Assembly: GCA_900540095.1 (NCBI GenBank)
Contig: UQEO01000046.1
Span: 1 to 14,223, forward strand
Length of the DNA stretch: 14,223 bases
Direction: 5' to 3'
From: an uncultured Collinsella sp.
Lineage (GTDB): Bacteria; Actinomycetota; Coriobacteriia; Coriobacteriales; Coriobacteriaceae
The notes under the pieces were generated by a model that was given only the letters and a program-made list of their open reading frames with translations, was not told the origin of the DNA and did no database searches. This document shows positions 1 to 6,399 of the stretch, piece after piece. The position numbers and the translations under genes are program-made. Position 1 is the stretch's first letter, and the number at the start of each line of letters is the position of its first letter.

Positions 1-1
1 C

Positions 2-169
2 CTGGGTCTTTCGGCCAGCGCCGGCCAGGCCCGCCGCGATATCGACGGCGGCGGCGTCAAAATCAACGGCAAGGCCGTGGCTCCCAAGAGCTATAACATC
101 GATCCCAGCGCCCTCAAACTGGGTGACACCCTCTCCGTGGGCAAGCGCAAGGGCTTCAAGCTGATCTAA
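2..169 (+). CDS. tyrS: Tyrosyl-tRNA synthetase, C-terminal fragment (5' end outside window)
   Basis: An open frame enters from the left edge and ends at TAA 167-169, giving 55 residues. They read like the S4-type RNA-binding domain that closes bacterial tyrosyl-tRNA synthetases: a GQARRDI segment, GGGVKINGKAV, then GDTLSVGKRKGFKLI at the very end. The order 'xxARRxIxxGGVxINGxxV ... GxxLxVxRGKKxxxLI' is typical of that enzyme's C-terminus, which binds tRNA-Tyr. The catalytic Rossmann domain with HIGH and KMSKS motifs lies outside the window, so the identity rests on the tail alone. Another S4-domain protein is possible, but the Lys-Arg-Lys-Gly-Phe-Lys-Leu-Ile ending favours TyrRS. A clear terminator follows at 197-231, so this is the end of its transcription unit. 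Confidence 0.72.
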   Translation: MGLSASAGQARRDIDGGGVKINGKAVAPKSYNIDPSALKLGDTLSVGKRKGFKLI

Positions 170-196
170 CGAGCGAGTTGACCTCACAAGTGCAAT

Positions 197-231
197 AAGG
201 CCGCAGCCGGGAATCCCGACTGTGGCCTTTT
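197..231 (+). terminator. Rho-independent terminator after tyrS
   Basis: AAGGCCGCAG pairs with CTGTGGCCTT (one G-U pair). Inside, CGGG pairs with CCCG around an AAT loop, and the stem runs into TTTT at 228-231. It lies 27 bases past the tyrS stop codon. Confidence 0.85.
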
Positions 232-232
232 G

Positions 233-298
233 AGTTGCGGTGAAATAGTTCCTAAAAATGCCATACGGCGCCCAGGCAGGAACTATTCCACCGCAACT
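233..298. repeat. Long inverted repeat (20-bp arms, 24-base spacer)
   Basis: The left arm 234-253 (GTTGCGGTGAAATAGTTCCT) is the reverse complement of 278-297 except for one A/C mismatch. A233 and T298 extend the stem, and a short T-rich run follows at 298-302. It sits immediately after the tyrS terminator, so a second terminator is not needed here. The length and near-perfect pairing fit a dispersed intergenic repeat or REP-like element better than a simple terminator. The spacer 254-277 has no coding potential that I can support. Confidence 0.7.
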
Positions 299-350
299 TT
301 TCTTCCGCACCCAAGGGATCATTTGGCGGTGCCGTTAAGCGGATGGGGTG

Positions 351-379
351 TTAGCGGGACCTCCTTTTGGGCATACAAT
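351..379 (+). promoter_or_regulatory. Candidate promoter for the adenine deaminase gene
   Basis: A good -10 (TACAAT, 374-379) lies 17 bases after a weak -35 (TTAGCG, 351-356). A transcript from here would have a leader of about 60 bases before ATG 447, containing a 6-bp hairpin (CTGCGG 393-398 with CCGCAG 415-420). I see no purine riboswitch core in this leader. Confidence 0.4.
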
Positions 380-446
380 TGCTATTGGCTTGCTGCGGTG
401 AAGGCTCGTCCGCTCCGCAGTTATTTCTACAGTTAAAGGAGAATGT

Positions 447-2272
447 ATGTCCGTTGAGGTCATGAGGTCTGTGATCGATGCTGCCGAGGGGCGCGTGCCC
501 GTCGACACGCTGTTTACCAATGCGCAGATTGTCGACGTGTATGGCCAGCGTGTGGCGCCCGGCAGCGTTGCCGTCAAGGACGGTGTGATCGTCGGCGTGC
601 TCTACGATGGTCGCGACGATGCCGCCGGCACCTACGAGGCTGCCGAGGTCATTGACTGCCAGGGCCGCTATCTCGCCCCCGGCTTTATCGACGGACATCT
701 GCACATTGAGTCCTCGAACATCCGTCCCGCCGAGTATGCGCGCATGGCGGCGACGCGCGGTACCACCACCGCCATTGTCTGGTTGGCAGCCACGAGATCG
801 CCAACGTGGCGGGGCTCGACGGCCTGCGCTTTATGATCGAGGACGGTCGCCGCGCGCCCATTTCCATCAAGTACATGATGCCCTCATGCGTGCCCGCGCT
901 GCCCGATGAGCAAGCGGGCGCTGTGATTACCGCTGCTGACATGCAGGCGTTTTTTGCCGAGCATCCGGGCGACGTTTTTGGCCTGGGCGAGATGATGAAC
1001 CTGCCGGGCGTCTTTATGGCCGATCCCGAGACCTGCGCTCGCATCGATGCTGCCAACCAGACGCCGTCCAAGCAGGTCGACGGCCATGCGCCGCTCGTTG
1101 CCGGCAAGGACCTCAATGCCTATGCCGCGGCGGGTATTATTGCCGACCACGAGTCGACGATTCCCGAGGAGGCGCTCGACAAGCTGTCTCGCGGCATGTA
1201 CGTGATGCTGCGCGAGGGTACGTGCAGCCATGATCTGCCCAACCTGTCGCCGATGCTGCTGGAGAATCCCGCGCGCGCCCGCCGCTGCTGCTTTGCGACT
1301 GACGACCGCGCTCCTTCCGATGCGCTTGCAACCGGCATGATCGACAATGCCTGCCGCGTGGCGATTGAGGCCGGTATCGACCCGGTGGTCGCCATCTCCA
1401 TGGCGTCCCTTTCCACGGCTGAGGCGTTTGGGCTAGATCACGGCTGTCGCGACCCGCACGAGCTACGCGGTGCGATTGCCCCGGGCAAACGTGCCGACCT
1501 GCTGGTGCTCAATGACCTGACGTTTGCCACGGCTCCGCATCGCGTATATGCCGCCGGTGCTCTGGTGGCGCAGGACGGCACCTTTGTGGGCGAGGTCGCA
1601 CCCGAGACGGCCGAGGTCGCAGCGCTTGCCGATGAGCTGCGTGCTTCCGTTAAGCTGCCGAAGCTTTCGCTTGACGTGTTCGACTATGCCTTTAAGCCGG
1701 GCGAGGCCGTTATCGATGTCATCCCGGGTATGGCTATCACGGGTATGGCCCGCCCCGAGAGCGCCGAGGACTTGCGCCGCATTATGCTGATTGAGCGCCA
1801 TGGCCGCGGCATGTCGCTGCAGGCCGAGGGCGCCGATGGCGACGGCCCCGCTGGCCTGGGTCTGGTCGGCAAGCATATCGGTCGCGGCTGGGTGCGCGGT
1901 TTCACCATTACCGGTGGTGCCATTGCCTCCACGATCGGCCACGACTCGCACAACGTGTGCGTGGTGGGCGACAATGCGGCGGATATGATGGCTGCCGTTG
2001 AGGCCGTGGGCCAGGGTGGTCACGTGCTGGTGCGCAACGGCGAGGTCGTGGCGCGCATTCCGCTGGCGCTCGGTGGCCTGATGAGCGAAGGCACGGCCGA
2101 GGACGTTGCCGCGCAGCACGACGACTTTATGGTCAAGGCGCGCGCCATGGGTATTGAGCCGCCGCTCGACCCCATCATGGGCATCATCTTCCTGCCCCTG
2201 CCGGTGATCCCGACGCTCCGCATCCGCCCCGAGGGCATGTTCGACGTCACAACCTTCACCTACGCCGACTAG
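447..2272 (+). pseudogene. ade: Adenine deaminase, frameshifted
   Basis: Adenine deaminase hydrolyses adenine to hypoxanthine and ammonia in purine salvage and belongs to the amidohydrolase superfamily. Translation starts at ATG 447 after AAAGGAG (435-441). The first frame gives the N-terminal composite domain and the metal-binding HLH motif (His84, His86 in PGFIDGHLHIESS), and reads correctly to Val111 (codon 777-779). The family then continues with an Asp-Pro-His-Glu segment, but here 11 bases (780-790) precede the His-Glu codons at 791-796, where 9 would keep the frame. The rest (HEIANVAGLDG onward) is in a different frame and runs intact to TAG 2270-2272, including EMMNLPGV, DGHAPLVAGKDLNAY, FATDDRAP (about 1296-1316), HDSHN (1940-1954) and the C-terminal LPVIPTL. 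The joined product would be about 607 residues, normal for the family. The C-terminal piece could start at GTG 806, but it lacks the HxH ligands and would be inactive. Either the gene has decayed or the assembly is wrong at this point. Confidence 0.88.
780..790 (+). other. Frameshift site in ade
   Basis: The 11 bases TGGTTGGCAGC stand where adenine deaminases encode a residue plus Asp-Pro before His-Glu (9 bases expected). Both the reading frame and the Asp-Pro residues are lost, so this is not a simple one-base slip in an otherwise normal sequence. No slippery heptamer or stimulatory stem that would suggest programmed frameshifting is apparent. Confidence 0.75.
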
Positions 2273-2316
2273 TCATCGGGGACGTTCTTAAACGACTAGT
2301 CATCGGGGACACTCTT
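2266..2316 (+). repeat. 51-bp repeat, left inverted copy (tandem CGACTAGTCATCGGGGAC units)
   Basis: CGACTAGTCATCGGGGAC occurs twice, at 2266-2283 and 2293-2310, with a 27-base period. The whole 51-bp block recurs in reverse complement at 3337-3387 with four differences. The repeat begins inside the last codons of ade, so the ade stop codon (TAG 2270-2272) is part of it. Each unit contains the palindrome GACTAGTC and a GGGGAC core. Confidence 0.85.
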
Positions 2317-2343
2317 TGGCGGGCCGCCTGACGCCGCGACCGT

Positions 2344-2380
2344 AGGACCTCTGGCATGTGTGAGCTATTTGCCAGGTCCT
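2344..2380 (+). other. Intergenic hairpin between ade and HAD1
   Basis: AGGACCTCTGGCA (2344-2356) pairs with TGCCAGGTCCT (2370-2380) over 11 bp with a two-base bulge and a 13-base loop. The following sequence (TGTAACGTTT) is only weakly T-rich. It could end the ade transcript or be part of the repeat cluster. Confidence 0.45.
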
Positions 2381-2410
2381 TGTAACGTTTACGCCCGCGG
2401 AGTCTTATTT

Positions 2411-2476
2411 GAGCTCCCTTTGGGTACGTTGGAATCGGATACACGTTCGATTCCAACAAGCCCGAAGGGAGCTTTT
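2411..2476 (+). promoter_or_regulatory. Long RBS-masking hairpin / terminator-like leader of HAD1
   Basis: AGCTCCCTTTGGG (2412-2424) pairs with CCCGAAGGGAGCT (2461-2473) over 13 bp with one G-U. A symmetric 3x3 internal loop follows, then a perfect 10-bp stem GTTGGAATCG / CGATTCCAAC (2428-2437 / 2448-2457) with a 10-base loop. The 3' strand contains the AAGGGAG ribosome binding site of HAD1 and is followed by TTTTCT, only two bases before ATG 2479. The structure therefore resembles an intrinsic terminator and would also hide the ribosome binding site. No ligand or known leader family is recognised. Confidence 0.65.
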
Positions 2477-2478
2477 CT

Positions 2479-3273
2479 ATGTTTAAACTGATTGCATCCG
2501 ATATGGACGGCACACTGCTTGACGAAAACGGCCAGGTGCCTCCCGAGACCTATGAACTGATTCTGGCGCTACACGAGCATGGCGTGCATTTCGCCGCATC
2601 GTCAGGTCGTCGCTACGATCGCCTGTGCGAGTTCTTTGCGCCCGTTCGCGACAAGATGGACTTTGTCGCCGCTAACGGCGCCCAGGTCTACGCCGACGGT
2701 AAGATGGTAGACCGTGAGGTGTATTCCCACCTGGCGATTCGAAGGCTCGCCCAAGCCGTCAGGACGTTTCCCAATCTGCATCTTGCGCTCTTTGACCGAA
2801 CCAAGTCCTTCCTGCTCGATGACGAGTGCAAGTTCGTGCGTGAGGTCGATAAGGACCTTCCCAATGCCGAGCGCATTTGGGAGCTGCCCGATCCCAGCGT
2901 AAATATCATCAAAGCGAGTATCTTTTGCGACGACAGTGCGGTTATGGACAGTGCGTACGTGCTACAGCGCGAACTTGGTCAGCTCTTTACTTTTGCGCCT
3001 TCGGGCAACGCGTGGATCGATGCCATGCAGCCTGGTGTGTCGAAGGCCTCGGGTATCGCGCAGCTCGCGGAGCATTACGGCATTGGTCGCGACGAGGTCA
3101 TGGCGTTTGGCGACTCGATGAACGACTACGAGATCATTCGCTTTGTCGGCACGGGCTGCGCGATGGAAAACGCGCGCCCCGCGCTTAAGGCGGTGGCCGA
3201 TCGCGTCATAGGCTGCAACCGCGACCACGCCGTTCAGCAGGAACTCCGTCGCGTGCTAGAGGGCCTCGCTTAA
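2479..3273 (+). CDS. Cof-type HAD-IIB family hydrolase (HAD1)
   Basis: This is a 264-residue cytoplasmic phosphatase of the haloacid dehalogenase superfamily, subclass IIB (Cof/YidA type). Family members usually dephosphorylate sugar phosphates or similar small metabolites with Mg2+; the substrate cannot be read from sequence. All four motifs are present: DMDGT with nucleophile Asp8 and acid/base Asp10, Ser42 in SSGR, Lys189 in PGVSKASGI, and the metal-binding GDSMND at 211-216. The cap lies between motifs II and III, at about residues 80-185. ATG 2479 is chosen because AAGGGAG lies 7 bases upstream. The gene stands between two inverted 51-bp repeats, and its ribosome binding site is inside a large hairpin. 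It converges on a second HAD gene of the same subclass, but the two sequences differ clearly, so this is not a recent duplication. Confidence 0.9.
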   Translation: MFKLIASDMDGTLLDENGQVPPETYELILALHEHGVHFAASSGRRYDRLCEFFAPVRDKMDFVAANGAQVYADGKMVDREVYSHLAIRRLAQAVRTFPNLHLALFDRTKSFLLDDECKFVREVDKDLPNAERIWELPDPSVNIIKASIFCDDSAVMDSAYVLQRELGQLFTFAPSGNAWIDAMQPGVSKASGIAQLAEHYGIGRDEVMAFGDSMNDYEIIRFVGTGCAMENARPALKAVADRVIGCNRDHAVQQELRRVLEGLA

Positions 3274-3282
3274 TCCGGCAGC

Positions 3283-3376
3283 TGGGGACGTTCCCGTTCT
3301 GCTGGCAGTGGGGGACAGTCCTTGCAGCTTTTTGCGAAGAGTGTCCCCAACGACTAGTCGTTTAAGAACGTCCCCA
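3283..3376. repeat. Nested inverted repeat cluster between convergent HAD genes
   Basis: TGGGGACGTTC (3283-3293) pairs perfectly with GAACGTCCCCA (3366-3376). Nested inside, GGGGACA (3311-3317) pairs with TGTCCCC (3342-3348), with a further imperfect stem inward (CTTGCA with TGC-G-AAG). Four GGGGAC cores, two in each orientation, fall within 95 bases. The arrangement resembles a BIME built of REP-type units. No conventional GC-stem-plus-T-run terminator is evident for either convergent gene, so this structure may serve as the shared transcript end. Confidence 0.65.
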
Positions 3377-3387
3377 ATGACTAGGCG
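3337..3387 (-). repeat. 51-bp repeat, right inverted copy
   Basis: This is the reverse complement of the block at 2266-2316 with 47 of 51 positions identical. It overlaps the last codons and the stop codon (minus-strand TAG, 3381-3383) of the second HAD gene, mirroring the overlap of the left copy with the ade stop codon. Identity ends abruptly at both edges of the block. Confidence 0.85.
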
Positions 3388-4223
3388 AGGGCGGCCATAA
3401 TGGTGCGGGCGACGCCGTCGTGGTCGTTGTCGTATTCGGTGATGGCGTCGGCGGCCTCGCGGTCCTCGGGCTCGGCGTTGATCATGGCCATGCCGTGGCC
3501 CGCTGCCTGCAGCATGGGAATGTCGTTGATGTTGTCGCCGAACGCCCAGGCGTCGGCGGGACGCTCGCCCAGGTGCTCGCATAGCCACGCGAGGGCCGTT
3601 CCCTTGGTGGCGCCCTCGCCCATGACCTCGATATTCATGGCGTACGAACGCGTGACCTCAATGCCTCCGAGCGTGTCGAGCTCCGCCGCGATGGCGTCGC
3701 GATCGGCCGGGTCGTGCCAGTACATGGCGATGCGTTCGAGCGTCTCGACCTCGTCGATCTTGCTGTCGATATCCATGTCGATCGGTGTTCGTGTGCGCTT
3801 GAGCGAAGCCGCGATGTGGGGGTCGCCGCCGCAGAACTCATCCAGACGCGCGTAGAGCGAGCGGGGGAGGAAGCACTGCCCATCCGCGAAGATATCGAAG
3901 GTCACATCGTGGCCGGCGGCGATGCGATGGATACGATGGGCAATGCCGCAATCGAGCGGTCGGCTCAAAATGCGCGTGGCACGTGAGGCATCGGTGGGCG
4001 TACCGTCGTCGAGCTGCCAGACGCTGGCGCCGTTGGCGCAGACCGCGTAGTGTACGGCGGGATGGGCGAGGATGGGCTCAAAGATGCCCGACAGCGGGCG
4101 CCCCGTGCAGGGCACAAACTCAACACCGCGGCGCGCAAGCTCGTCGAGCATCGCCCAGGTGGCATCGCTCATCTGCTTATCACTCGTCAGCAGTGTTCCA
4201 TCCATATCGGAAAACACAATCAT
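3381..4223 (-). CDS. Cof-type HAD-IIB family hydrolase (HAD2)
   Basis: This is a 280-residue HAD phosphatase of the Cof type. Motif I is DMDGT (Asp6, Asp8), motif II is Thr40 in PCTGRP, motif III is Lys207 in GATKGTA, and motif IV is GDNIND at 229-234. The IIB cap lies between about residues 85 and 200. It should remove phosphate from a small metabolite in the cytoplasm; the substrate is unknown. The ATG is preceded by AGAAAGGG at a spacing of 9. On the minus strand it lies just downstream of citrate synthase, whose terminator ends about 25 bases before this start. There is no room for a separate promoter between them, so expression probably depends on readthrough or on a promoter near the end of the citrate synthase gene. 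Its stop codon lies inside the right-hand 51-bp repeat. Confidence 0.9.
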   Translation of the reverse strand: MIVFSDMDGTLLTSDKQMSDATWAMLDELARRGVEFVPCTGRPLSGIFEPILAHPAVHYAVCANGASVWQLDDGTPTDASRATRILSRPLDCGIAHRIHRIAAGHDVTFDIFADGQCFLPRSLYARLDEFCGGDPHIAASLKRTRTPIDMDIDSKIDEVETLERIAMYWHDPADRDAIAAELDTLGGIEVTRSYAMNIEVMGEGATKGTALAWLCEHLGERPADAWAFGDNINDIPMLQAAGHGMAMINAEPEDREAADAITEYDNDHDGVARTIMAALA

Positions 4224-4247
4224 TTGATGCAGCCCTTTCTACTGGCA

Positions 4248-4287
4248 TAAAAAGCGTGGCCGAGGGCGGTGATGCCCTGGCCACGCT
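4248..4287 (-). terminator. Rho-independent terminator after citrate synthase
   Basis: On the minus strand AGCGTGGCC pairs with GGCCACGCT, with an inner AGGGC/GCCCT stem, and runs into TTTTTAT. It follows the citrate synthase stop by about 23 bases. Because it directly precedes the HAD2 ribosome binding site, it may be only partly efficient or conditional. Confidence 0.85.
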
Positions 4288-4310
4288 CGGGTTCTATAAC
4301 GGTCCGCGTC

Positions 4311-5729
4311 TTAGCGATCGGCGAGCGGCTTGTACTCCAGCGGATCGATCACCGGACGGTATGCCGGGCGGATGATGCGATGCGCGCAGAAGAGCTCTTC
4401 CATGCGGTGCGCCGACCAGCCGGCCATGCGGGCGACGGCGAACAGCGGCGTAAAGAGCGTCTCGGGCACGCCGAGCATCTTGTAGATAAAGCCCGTGTAC
4501 AGGTCGATGTTGGCGCAGATGGGCTTGGTCATGCCGTGATCGCGCATCACCTGCGGGGCCAGGCGCTCGATGCGCTCGATGAGCGCGAACTCCTCGCCCA
4601 AGTCCTTCTTGGCGGCAAGCGTGCGCGCGTAACGGCGGCACACCTCGGCGCGCGGGTCGCTGAGCGTATAGACGGCGTGGCCCATACCGTAGATGAGGCC
4701 CGTGCCGTCGAAAGCCTGCTTGTCGAGGATCTTGCCCAGGTAGGCCGCGACCTCGTCCTCGTCCTCCCAGTTGGAGACATGCGCGCGGATGTCCTCGTGC
4801 ATAGACACGACCTTGGCATTGGCACCGCCGTGGCGCGGGCCCTTGAGCGAGCCGATAGCCGCGGCGTAGGCGGAATACGGGTCGGTGGCCGATGAGGACA
4901 GCACGCGGCAGGCGAACGTGGAGTTGTTGCCGCCGCCGTGTTCGGCATGCAGCATAAGCATCACGTCGAGCAGCATGGCCTCGTCGCGGGTGAATGCCAT
5001 GCCGCCGCGTAGGACCTGCAGGATGGTCTCGGCGGTGGAGAGACCGGGCGTGGGGTGCGGCACATGAACCTCGGAGCCGCGGCGCTTGGCGACCGAGGCC
5101 ATATGCGCGAAGGCGGCGATGCGGGGGAGACGGGCGAGCATGGAGATGGCGACGTCGATTTCGTGCTCGGGTGTAATGGCGTCGGGCTCGGCGTCGAAGG
5201 CGTAGAGCAGCAGCACGGCGCGCTGGAGCACGTTCATGATGCTCGACGACACCGTGGTCATGGGGAACTCACGGACGTATTCGTCGCTCAGGTGCCTAAA
5301 AGCACCCAGGCGTCCGCAAAAACCGTCGAGTTCCTCTTTGGTGGGCAGCGAGCCCGTGATGAGCAGATAGGCGACCTCTTCGTAGCCGTAGCGGTTCTCG
5401 GCCTGGGCGTTGTTGACCAGATCCTCGATGCTGTAGCCACGAAGTGTGAGCTTGCCCTGATCGGGCACGACTTTACCGTCGACCTTGTTGTAGCCGTGCA
5501 CGTCCGAGATGCGGGTAAGGCCCGCGACCACGCCCGAGCCGTCGGCATTGCGCAGGCCGCGCTTGACGTTGTGCTCTACGAACAGGTCCTCGTCGTACGG
5601 GGCGGTCGGCAGGCCGTGGTAGAGGTTTTCGCTTTCGGGCGAAATCTGACGGCTCGCCTCGTAATCCAGAACCAGGCGGCTCAGGTGATCGTCGAAGCGG
5701 TAGTAGATTTTCTTGGCGTCGTAGGCCAT
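4311..5729 (-). CDS. Citrate synthase
   Basis: Citrate synthase condenses oxaloacetate and acetyl-CoA to citrate. In an anaerobe of this kind it probably supplies 2-oxoglutarate for glutamate rather than a full cycle; that is inference. The 472-residue protein carries the active-site landmarks: the His-rich LHAEHGGGNNSTF segment (His261/His264), the signature GMGHAVYTLSDPR with His351, and the catalytic Asp409 in NIDLYTGFIYKMLG, plus GPRHGGANAK at about 298-306. It is longer than the common 370-440-residue enzymes because of an N-terminal extension of about 60 residues before the GLTRISDVHGY region, as in the clostridial-type group. A 2-methylcitrate synthase activity cannot be excluded. GGAG precedes the ATG by about 7 bases. 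The ACT-domain gene lies 77 bases upstream on the same strand with no terminator between, so the two may be co-transcribed. Confidence 0.92.
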   Translation of the reverse strand: MAYDAKKIYYRFDDHLSRLVLDYEASRQISPESENLYHGLPTAPYDEDLFVEHNVKRGLRNADGSGVVAGLTRISDVHGYNKVDGKVVPDQGKLTLRGYSIEDLVNNAQAENRYGYEEVAYLLITGSLPTKEELDGFCGRLGAFRHLSDEYVREFPMTTVSSSIMNVLQRAVLLLYAFDAEPDAITPEHEIDVAISMLARLPRIAAFAHMASVAKRRGSEVHVPHPTPGLSTAETILQVLRGGMAFTRDEAMLLDVMLMLHAEHGGGNNSTFACRVLSSSATDPYSAYAAAIGSLKGPRHGGANAKVVSMHEDIRAHVSNWEDEDEVAAYLGKILDKQAFDGTGLIYGMGHAVYTLSDPRAEVCRRYARTLAAKKDLGEEFALIERIERLAPQVMRDHGMTKPICANIDLYTGFIYKMLGVPETLFTPLFAVARMAGWSAHRMEELFCAHRIIRPAYRPVIDPLEYKPLADR

Positions 5730-5806
5730 GCGTGCTCCTCTCCGGTCCGCTTTGGGGCGGCGCGCTTGGACGATATGACGTCAGGCTGCCCTGAGCGGCT
5801 TGTTCG

Positions 5807-6094
5807 CTACAGGCGGTACATAAAGTTAAAGACGTCCTCGCGCTGAATGGACACGTTGACGCCCGAAAGCTCGCCTGCCTCGGCCAGGGCCTTCTGCAGC
5901 TCGGCGAAGTCGAGCTTGGACTCGGCGGTGTCGGCCAGCATGGTCATGGTGAAGATGTCCTCGATAATGGACTGCGTGATGTCGCGGATGTCGACGTTGG
6001 CCTCGCCCAGAACACGGGTGACGCCGGCGACGATACCGGGGCGGTTCTTGCCAAGGACGGTGATGACGATACGGGAGGACGAGATCTCGGCCAT
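5807..6094 (-). CDS. ACT domain-containing protein (UPF0237 type)
   Basis: This 95-residue protein is essentially one ACT domain. It starts with the first strand RIVITVLGKNRPGIVAGVTRVLGEANVDIRDITQSI (about 8-43), with the Asn-Arg-Pro-Gly-Ile turn where ACT domains commonly bind an amino acid, and continues through a second strand (FTMTMLAD) to a C-terminal helix and strand. Stand-alone ACT proteins of this group (GcvR-like, UPF0237) are thought to be small-molecule sensors. Many lie next to a PFL/DUF711 gene, which is absent here. The ATG is preceded by AAAGGG at a spacing of 6. Citrate synthase follows on the same strand after 77 bases, so a role in sensing an amino acid linked to citrate synthase output is possible but is inference. 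Confidence 0.85.
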   Translation of the reverse strand: MAEISSSRIVITVLGKNRPGIVAGVTRVLGEANVDIRDITQSIIEDIFTMTMLADTAESKLDFAELQKALAEAGELSGVNVSIQREDVFNFMYRL

Positions 6095-6140
6095 GGGAAA
6101 CCCTTTCGCGTGGTTGCGGCGCGCGCGGGCGCTCCGCTAC

Positions 6141-6163
6141 GGTACAGTGTTCATCATTGTACC
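6141..6163 (-). promoter_or_regulatory. Dyad overlapping the candidate -10 of the ACT-citrate synthase unit
   Basis: GGTACA and TGTACC form a 6-bp inverted repeat with an 11-base centre. On the minus strand the sequence contains TACAAT (6156-6161), a good -10 hexamer about 60 bases upstream of the ACT gene's ATG. No convincing -35 is visible at normal spacing, so the promoter might need an activator. Confidence 0.35.
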
Positions 6164-6286
6164 TGTCTGGCGCCAAAAGGGGTGTGCTTACTGCGGCGTT
6201 ACACGTCTGCAACATGGGCGAAGGGGCGACAGGGTGCGTGTCCGCTGCGGTTGGCCACGCCGCGTTGCACAAAGACCGTGAACCTT

Positions 6287-6315
6287 TTGTGGGACGCGCG
6301 GCGCCGTGGTACCAT
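6287..6315 (+). promoter_or_regulatory. rpmE promoter
   Basis: TTGTGG (6287-6292) and TACCAT (6310-6315) are separated by exactly 17 bases, a good sigma-70-type match. Transcription would start near 6322, placing both leader hairpins in the 5' untranslated region. Confidence 0.65.
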
Positions 6316-6328
6316 AGCCAAGTTTGTT

Positions 6329-6377
6329 GTCTTGGTCGGAAACCAAGACGCCTTATGCGCTGATCGGTAACCAGCGC
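6329..6377 (+). ncRNA. rpmE 5' leader with two hairpins (candidate L31 autoregulatory leader)
   Basis: Two consecutive hairpins lie between the promoter and the ribosome binding site. The first is GTCTTGGT/ACCAAGAC (6329-6336 / 6342-6349) with a five-base loop. The second is GCGCTG/CAGCGC (6357-6362 / 6372-6377). Both contain a related motif, TCGGAAACCA and TCGGTAACCA, so they look like tandem copies of one element. Several L31 leader families, including one for Coriobacteria, have been described as ribosomal-protein autoregulatory leaders. I assign this one by position and structure only; it has not been checked against a covariance model. Confidence 0.55.
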
Positions 6378-6399
6378 CTGACTAATAAGGAGTCCTACC

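Larger units (their letters stand above)
6095..6399. other. Divergent spacer between the ACT gene and rpmE
   Basis: This 305-base gap contains, from left to right, the ACT gene's ribosome binding site, a candidate ACT promoter with a dyad at 6141-6163, about 120 bases (6165-6285) in which I see no supported feature, the rpmE promoter at 6287-6315 and the rpmE leader hairpins. Short open frames here show no family resemblance or ribosome binding site. Confidence 0.6.

Noticed and set aside
380..446. Possible purine riboswitch before the adenine deaminase gene
   Set aside because: Position and gene would suit one, but I cannot find the conserved three-way-junction core or the paired loops. Only a short 6-bp hairpin is visible.
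1463..2119. Minus-strand open frame of 218 codons opposite ade
   Set aside because: It is antisense to conserved adenine deaminase sequence, with low-complexity composition typical of a shadow frame.
2445..2453. GTTCGATTC resembling a tRNA T-loop in front of HAD1
   Set aside because: The flanks cannot form a T-arm, there is no acceptor stem or anticodon arm, and the bases are fully explained by the 10-bp hairpin stem.
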